Assembly (NCBI GenBank): GCA_900642245.1
Contig: CAAAJI010001121.1
Span: 1-13,596 of the forward strand
Direction: 5' to 3'
DNA length: 13,596 nucleotides
Source of the DNA: Fragilaria radians
Taxonomy: Eukaryota; Bacillariophyta; Fragilariophyceae; Fragilariales; Fragilariaceae
How positions within the stretch are numbered: position 1 is the stretch's first letter; each line of letters starts with the position of its first letter. Under the pieces are notes generated by a model. It was not told where the DNA came from. It ran no database searches and saw only the letters and a list, made by a program, of their open reading frames with translations. A program made the translations under genes and the position numbers. Below, piece by piece: positions 7,695 through 13,596 of this stretch.

Positions 7695-8401
7695 CTGACA
7701 ACTTAGAAAATTGACTACATATATATATATATTGCATATCGAAGAAAGAATAATTTCATAAAAAGGATAAAACTAGATTAAAAAATTAGGGGGGTGGGTG
7801 GGAATAACTTGATTATTGCACAATTAATTTCTTTGCGTAGCTATGAGTCAAAACTTGACGAATCATCAGTGCAGAAACGATGGGTAAAGTGCATTTGTCA
7901 ATATGTGGCAGTGCACATTCCTTGCAATTCAATGGTCATATTGGTATATTTCTTCAAATGAGTTTTAAAACAAAGTATTTCTCTGTTTGTAAGCGTTCCT
8001 CTATATCTCTATTTGGATTCATCAGTGATCATTTTGAAGTTGCTCCATAAATATTGACATTTTTTTGTGAATTATTGTTCACAAATCTTAGGCTTAAACT
8101 AAATTGACAAATGATGAATCCCTTTGACAATGAAGAATGCACAAGTCTTGGGAAAGCATTATCGTTTCTTAATTCATTACCCTGATTTTGGTGCACACAT
8201 ATAAGCACACAAAAAACATTCGTGGTTGCCCCTCTGCCAGAAGCAATCTATATTGTGGTAATCATCAGAATCACGCAGTGCACTGAGCCACACTGCTACA
8301 TCTAATGAAGGAAATAGAGGTCATGCTGCTTCCGCGCTAGCATTGATATATAATCATTCCGTACAAAGGATGTAACTACAACTCCAGCCATTTGTGAGAT
8401 C
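7695..8401. other. Gene-poor intergenic region
   Basis: This stretch holds an (AT)7 microsatellite (7719-7732), a G-rich run (GGGGGGTGGGTGGG near 7790-7803) and no ORF with recognisable content. It presumably includes the 3' UTR of the gene ending at 7694. Text from about 8290 may already belong to the degraded retroelement that becomes readable at 8402. Confidence 0.45.
7719..7732. repeat. (AT)7 microsatellite
   Basis: Seven AT dinucleotides lie 25 nt after the stop codon of the 386-residue gene, within its presumed 3' UTR. Confidence 0.9.
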
Positions 8402-8790
8402 ATGGCTACAAGCACACAGTTGCTTCCTGGTGTATGTACTGACCAATCTGGCCGCCAATTCAAAATAAATACCCTTAAAACTGTTCATATCTCTGGGATT
8501 AAGCTTGACTCCCATGATGGGTTGTCTTTAGTGGATAGTGGTGCCAACTGTGGACTTGGGCAAGATTATTCTATCTGTCAATCACGCTAGTGCTTTTGGC
8601 ATCCATATATGACCAACCACGTCTAGATGGTGGCCAGCAGAAGATTGTATCTCCAGACAGTTTTTCTTTCAAACTTCGATTTCGTAATGGTCTCACCTAT
8701 TTGCCAATCATCTAACCTACTGATGTGGATATTAACAACCTCCCTCATGAGTTTGCACTAGCAAAATACTTTAGAATTAGGGTTGGCTTA
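8402..8790 (+). mobile_element. Copia-type pol relic (aspartic protease region)
   Basis: An ATG at 8402 opens 62 codons containing LSLVDSGANCGLGQD, with the D-S-G-A aspartic-protease motif (Asp codon 8534-8536) followed by the GANxGL segment I associate with diatom copia-like polyproteins. After a frame change, positions about 8623-8765 read GGQQKIVSPDSF, then LRFRNGLTYL, a TAA, and PTDVDINNLPHEF. This resembles the segment that follows the protease in those polyproteins. One frameshift and at least one stop make it a relic. No LTR or primer-binding site was found. The short ORF should not be taken as a host gene. Confidence 0.65.
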
Positions 8791-9891
8791 GGTTTGTGAA
8801 GTTGTTCGCAAGTTAATTTGTTATATGTAAGAGCATTCAAAAGACGACAATTGAGCTTAGCATTAGAATAAAAAAATTATTTTAGTAATTACAGTTGAAG
8901 TGAAAAGAGGCTCTCTAGTTTTTTTTACTATTGAGTATTGCCGCTTTCCGCTCACGATATATTGTTTATATCTCCTTTCATGCACTTTTGAGTTCCTAAT
9001 GCTCTAAGCTTCGGACCCAACAGTGAAGTCTTCTATGAATGACTTAATTCGAACAAAGCACTCAGGTTCCTATTTTCCTCTCCCGTTGTAAACATATACT
9101 CTTAAAGCATATTATGAAATCAATGTTTTAACATGATTTTATTTATAGCTAGTCTAACACGCTACATATGGATGTGCAATATTACTCTAAAGCAACTTCA
9201 ATGATCCTGCAGAAACATATCTCATCTCACCATTCCATGCTGATGGTCTGCTAAATGCCCTTATGAGAAAATATTTATGTTTGTTTGAAATGCTGATATA
9301 TTCTCAGCCATATTTACTTTCAAACTAAACCTCATAAAATATAAGTGATATTCTTTAACTATCTAAATGAACATGTTGTAAGGGAATCAGGTGATGTTGA
9401 ATGATGCCAGCAATGTTACTGTATTTTACATTCAAAGATAATTACTCTACTTAGAGAGTTGATTTGTCGCTACCTCAGGACTCCAAGCAAAACAAGTTAA
9501 CATTATGATTTTAGAATTCTTCATCCACATAGGTAGATCCCGTTTTGCAAGAATTTATGAATTGTGGTATTATAGTCGTTGTTGTACCCACATATCAAGT
9601 AGTATAGTAGTACAATTGTTTGGAGACCGCTATCTTTTTCGGAATCACGAATTTTGAATCGAAAACAAGATGAAGAAACCAAACGATCTTGACAACAACT
9701 CCGAATGATGACGAGAGAATGGGTGGTATTCATTCCAGTTTTGAACCCCGTGGCGTTTCCTTTTTAGGTTGAACGGGTCAAATGCAATGGTTTATCACTG
9801 GTGGAAAGAAAAGATACAATAAGTCTCTCATTTTTCCTTTCAAGGAGTGATTCTATATACAAAGGAAATCTTTATTTCCGACAAGAGAAGA
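8791..9891. other. Long stretch without a recognisable gene
   Basis: About 1.1 kb of AT-rich sequence with no ORF I can support. A 70-codon minus-strand ORF at 9521-9733 has no recognisable motif and lies where the upstream region of the metallophosphoesterase would be. The last 150 nt presumably carry that gene's promoter and 5' UTR. No tRNA or other structured RNA was seen. Confidence 0.45.
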
Positions 9892-11325
9892 ATGACGACA
9901 TGGAATACAGAAGGACATTCAAAAAGACGCAATTGGATCATTGTATCATTAATGTTGATGGTTGTTGCGATTGTTGTCATTGCGGTAACGACGGTAACAT
10001 TTACAAGAGGTGACAAGAACCATAAGGACGATGATGCTGTGCTTTCCAATCTTTTGACAGGGATTGTACCTTCGAATAGTCCAAGTCATACATCGACTTT
10101 ATATTCCAGCCTTCCAATTGTACAAATAGAGACAAGTTATCATTCGTATACACCTACTATGGAGCATTCTCAAGAAATAACAGCAACTGACAAACCTTTT
10201 CATCCGCTTCAATCAATATCACCATCTCCATTGGATAGTTCGTTTGTTCCAACCGAACGCGAGACTGTAACTGCTACTACAACACCTGTCGAGGTTTCAT
10301 CTTGCAGTCGAACATTGTTGTCCAATTCTACATGGAAAAATACAGTCCATTGTCAAGATATTACTGTATTTTATGCCATTGCAGATGTACCGTATACATT
10401 GGATGATGTCTTGGCACTTCCCGAACAAATTTTGTCAATTCCAGAACATGCCGAATTTTTAATTCATTTGGGAGATATTCGTAATGCTGTCAAGGAAAAT
10501 GATTGTGTCCCATTGGATTATTCGGATGTTGCTTCCACGTTAAAATTATCTCGTGTACCTGTATTTCTGGTCATGGGTGGTACGTTGGCATACATGTTTG
10601 GCTTGTCTTGTTTGTAATTTTCTTTGTATTGTCTTTTTGGATTTCTCAAATTTGTTGTTTGTCTTTGTTGTGCACTAGACAATGAATGGAATGATTGCAA
10701 GAATATTAATCAAGGTTGGAAACTTTGGCATGAAGAATTTCAAAATTTTGAAGATCATTGGGATCATAACTTTCAAGTTATTCGACCTAGTGGACGTTCG
10801 GAAAATTTTGCTTTTCTTCATAAGCGAACTCTCTTTATTGGTTTGAATCTAGTTGGTGGTAAGGTTCACAATGCAACGGAATGGACAGGACGATTGACAG
10901 AACAGGCTACATGGACCATGGATTTGATTTCCAATTATACTGGAAGTAGGACCAAATCTACGACCAAAAAACAGCACCAACGGCAACAACAAGAACAAGT
11001 TGTACCCAAAGCAACTGCAGTGGTAATCTTTGGACATGCAAATCCTTCCTGGACACATGATCCATTTTTTGTTCCTCTTCAATCCTATCTTGGTAATTTG
11101 GCACCAGTGGTTCCAGTCTTATACTTGAATGGTGACGCTCATATTTGGAATTACAATTCTAGCTTTTTCAATGTCAAATCATGGATGCGTATTCAACTTA
11201 CGGGGGGTGTAGTGGAACCACCCCTGCAGTTGTTGGTGGTACCACCATTGTCACGTTTGACCACGAACATTTTGGATGTGGTATCCACAGACGATGTCTT
11301 TCTTTACGACCGACGATTGAATTAG
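9892..11325 (+). CDS. Type II membrane calcineurin-like metallophosphoesterase
   Basis: Two exons (9892-10579 and 10679-11325) are joined across a 99-nt GTACGT...CACTAG intron. Splicing creates the GDNEWNDC signature at the junction, which is strong support. The product is 444 aa from the first ATG; the frame is open upstream but only from a GTG. Residues 15-35 are a hydrophobic signal anchor after a basic cytosolic end. Residues about 40-135 are a Ser/Thr/Pro-rich stalk. The catalytic domain shows ADVPYT (Asp165), HLGD (Asp195), GDNEWND (Asp230, Asn231), FGHA (His349) and NGDAH (His384), the metal-binding blocks of the metallophosphoesterase fold. The first block has D-V-P instead of the usual D-x-H. 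Late in the chain comes GGVVEPPLQL, which I associate with this branch. Several N-glycosylation sequons fit a lumenal or extracellular location. It likely hydrolyses phosphate esters outside the cytosol; substrate unknown. Confidence 0.85.
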
Positions 11326-11503
11326 AAAATGAAGTAATGATTAGTAGGTCTATCGTTAGGAAAGTATTCTTTCAAAATTTTGTCTTTTTTACATAAAGGA
11401 AATCATACACAAAAAAGTAAATTATGTTGTTGTTGTCAAGAAACCTTGTTTGAAGGAGTAAAGATGGATTACAATCCGTTACAGTAGGTTAGATCTTTCC
11501 CTC
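11326..11503. other. Shared 3' intergenic region of two convergent genes
   Basis: This 178-nt gap lies between the stop of the metallophosphoesterase (+) and the stop of gene B (-). It is AT-rich and must hold both 3' ends, so overlapping 3' UTRs are likely. No ORF or RNA gene is seen. Confidence 0.5.
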
Positions 11504-12785
11504 TTACGAAAAATAGGCCGGCAACTCATTTCCTTGTTTGACACATTCTTCTATATACCTGTAAGTTTCTGGTTCCCACATGAGCTGTCGACAATTTGGG
11601 CATTCATTATGATCATCTTGCATCCATTTCATGATACAAGCACGATGATAAATATGTGTACATTTACCAAGAATCAGATCGTCATCTAAAGGTAGGAATA
11701 TATGCATATACATGGATATATATTGTTTCCAAAACAGGCAAACATGGTTAAGAGGATGATGCATCCATTGATAGTTCCACAATCAATCACATCCTTGTCA
11801 CTTACTGGCATCATCTAAGCATATAGAACATTGAACATCCTTTATTTTCTCAGTTGAAAATTTGTATTTCTTGGAAATAGAATCATATTTCAAATGTCGA
11901 TCAGAAGTATTGATATCCTTGGCATTTCCTTCCTCCAACTATTGACATGATTGACAATAGGAAGGATGAAAGATGAGATTTTGCCAAGGGAAACAGATAT
12001 ACTTGAATGATACGTGATATACATCCTCTTACCTGAGTATCTTGACTAAGAAATAATGATTCAATGACAAGTCTTCGTCTTGCTTTCAACGTTTCTTCTT
12101 CGGATTCGTCTGCAACATCAGGATTCCTAGGTGTAGTCCCCGACAAAAACATTGATGAAATTACTGAATTGTTCGGCACGGTATCCAAAATATTAAAGGC
12201 GCTGATGATACAAGTGCAAACTAGCAATACAGCAATTCCTGTACACATATATGGTAGAAAATTGTCAGCACTTGAATTGTCACTTATGGTGGGATCATTA
12301 CTCATGTTGGATGGATATAAAGTTGGGGTATTCCAACTTGGAGAAGGAGAGGATTCCAATGCAACCCGAATACTACTTGGATTGTAATTTATATTTCTGG
12401 ATAATGGAGATATAGATGGTGCAATTATAGCCGAATTAGGCGAGCGAATGGTATCGTTAAGGTTTGGAACTTGTTGTTGTATATCCTGTGGGAGAGAATT
12501 ACCTCCATCGTCAAGAATTTCATCCTCCAGAATAAGAATTCTCTGATCAGTGGATGGACGACATGCACATACTTCCTCAATATGGGATTGTTGATCTTTA
12601 TACGACTCTGGCAAGACAATCTTGTTAATGACGAATCGTTCGAGATCATCACATCGAACTGGAGGTTCGTGTAGTAACGTAATAGAGGCACTAGGCCTCC
12701 CAATAGTATATCCTTCCTTACAAATTGATATTGCTATACATGGTACGAAGAGAATGACAAACAGCCGAGTCTCAACAATCAACAT
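11504..12785 (-). CDS. Membrane RING-H2 protein with Cys-rich ectodomain (gene B; probable E3 ubiquitin ligase)
   Basis: Exons on the minus strand are 12785-12033, 11938-11806 and 11685-11504. The introns are GTAAGAGG...CAATAG (12032-11939, 94 nt) and GTAAGTGA...CTTTAG (11805-11686, 120 nt). The product is 355 aa. ATG 12785 is chosen because the reading frame farther upstream (to 12899) begins with GTG and has no other Met, and because this start gives a signal peptide (LFVILFVPCIAIS). The ectodomain has Cys22, Cys45, Cys73 and Cys75 with C-x2-G-x3-GRP, spaced almost as in gene A. Then come a Ser/Pro/Asn-rich stalk, a membrane helix (about 178-199) and an acidic/Arg linker. The RING-H2 is C288-x2-C291-x12-C304-x-H306-x2-H309-x2-C312-x11-C324-x2-C327. 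All ligands are intact. It is a paralogue of the gene at 3515-4921, in opposite orientation. Likely a cytosol-facing ubiquitin ligase; partners unknown. Confidence 0.85.
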
Positions 12786-13189
12786 CGTCGGAATTACCTC
12801 TCGCTGTAACGGAATAATGGAATTTGTCCATGAACAAGTAACGAGTATATTTGGGGGGAGATCATTGACACTAAACCACGACTCACGTGTTTTGGACACT
12901 GTTACGAAAAAAAAAAGTCAGCAAGAAACGATGGGGTGAAAGCAATGGAATATAACTTCTTGAAATCATCAGAAAGATTGCCTTTGCCTTCCAAGACAAC
13001 AAATTCCTTCCCCAATCAGTATAGGAGGCAAAGAGGCAATTTTTCCTACAGCACCAACCAGAATCAATTTCACTCTCAGTCCTTGATCAAGTCAAAGTAA
13101 TCATCAGTGAAGACCTGGGTATCCAGGATGGATTGCAGGAAATGGGAACATTGACAGTAATGTAAGGAAAGGAGCAAAGGATCAATACT
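12786..13189. other. 5' flank of gene B merging into retroelement debris
   Basis: The first part is the presumed promoter and 5' UTR of gene B (-); an A10 run sits at about 12906-12915. From roughly 12960 onward, frames rich in Gln, Asn and Ser can be read on the + strand without recognisable motifs before the clear pol text further right. It may be eroded upstream parts of that retroelement. No gene is supported. Confidence 0.4.
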
Positions 13190-13596
13190 TAGCAACTACC
13201 TTCATACTTGGGCCTACAAGACCCAATGCACGTTGCAACTTAGTGCAAATGTTCGGACCTAGAAAGAACACAACAACTCCATGAAGTCCCGGACAACAGG
13301 AGCAGTTGCTCTCAGACAAACTGGAAATTTCCAAGGAGGATACTTGTTAATGAGTTTAACAAATGGAAAACGCATTTAAGCTGCTGGACTGACCTCCCAA
13401 TGCCTCATGATATCATTGACTGAATATATAGTCTAGCACAGCAACATTCAATGAAACAAGGACTGCAGTTTACCAACTTGCATGGTTTTGAGATAAGTGG
13501 TGATAATGATGATTTTCTCATTGATCACATTACAGATATGGATGGGAATATTGGTGATGACAATAGACACAGGGGCAACATTACAGGAGTGCAGTG
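13190..13596 (+). mobile_element. Copia-type pol relic running off the right edge
   Basis: The + strand reads SRTTGAVALRQTGNFQGGY and then LLMSLTNGKRI, a TAA, a frame change, and WTDLPMPHDIID, a TGA, IYSLAQQ, QGLQFTNLHGFEI and ITGV at the edge. The order TGA.AL..TGN.QG.Y, L.TG..I, W..LPMP..VI and then an acidic segment is the region between integrase and reverse transcriptase in copia elements, as I remember it from diatoms. Two stops and at least one frameshift make it non-functional as seen. If the element continues to the right, reverse transcriptase motifs should follow within a few hundred bases. Confidence 0.7.

Noticed and set aside
8402..8590. A 62-codon host gene.
   Set aside because: Its content (VDSGAN motif) and the frame-shifted continuation identify a retroelement protease relic.
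9847..9891. A longer N-terminus of the metallophosphoesterase starting at 9847.
   Set aside because: The codon at 9847 is GTG, not ATG. The first ATG is at 9892 and directly precedes a basic stretch and signal anchor.
12786..12899. A 38-residue N-terminal extension of gene B.
   Set aside because: The upstream frame begins with GTG and has no ATG before 12785. The extension would also bury the signal peptide that aligns with gene A.
12064..12939. Plus-strand ORFs of about 67-107 codons opposite gene B.
   Set aside because: They are antisense to a well-supported spliced gene and show no domain.
1..13596. tRNA, rRNA or CRISPR array.
   Set aside because: No cloverleaf with a convincing T-loop GTTCGA context, no conserved rRNA words and no regularly spaced repeats were found by eye on either strand.

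Overview
The window looks like AT-rich nuclear DNA from a microbial eukaryote, most likely a diatom or a close stramenopile. Three things point that way: short GT-AG introns of about 90-120 nt, Ty1/copia relics whose degraded gag and pol text resembles diatom copia elements as I remember them, and membrane proteins (a Cys-rich ectodomain joined to RING-H2, and a GDNEWxDC metallophosphoesterase) of kinds I associate with diatoms. The taxon is an inference; no database was searched.

Layout. Positions 1-1108 (-) hold the first member of an unusual family. Its N-terminal helical bundle resembles the MLKL/HeLo type, and its C-terminal part resembles LRAT/PPPDE papain-like thiol enzymes. This copy is cut by a TGA just before the catalytic-Cys block, yet that block is still readable in the same frame at 1-112. 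Positions 1109-2230 have no recognisable gene. Positions 2230-3022 hold a decayed copia gag with two damaged zinc knuckles. Gene A (3515-4921, +, three exons) is a single-pass membrane RING-H2 protein. Positions 5100-6069 (-) hold a second, badly broken member of the MLKL-like family. It lies head to head with the only intact member, 6534-7694 (+, 386 aa, one exon), which keeps His235 and the NNCKHF motif with Cys308.

Positions 7695-8400 and 8791-9891 are gene-poor and flank a small aspartic-protease relic of a copia pol (8402-8790). A two-exon type II membrane metallophosphoesterase lies at 9892-11325 (+). It converges on gene B (11504-12785, -), a paralogue of gene A with the same intron phases and an identically sized 133-nt middle exon. 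The right edge (about 13190-13596, +) is another copia pol relic that runs out of the window.

Taken together, this is an accessory, transposon-littered region in which two small families have been duplicated: receptor-like RING E3 candidates and MLKL-like/thiol-hydrolase fusions. The fusion is the most novel element. A membrane-active helical bundle tied to a lipid- or peptide-acting thiol enzyme would suit a cell-death or defence effector, but no sequence here proves that role.
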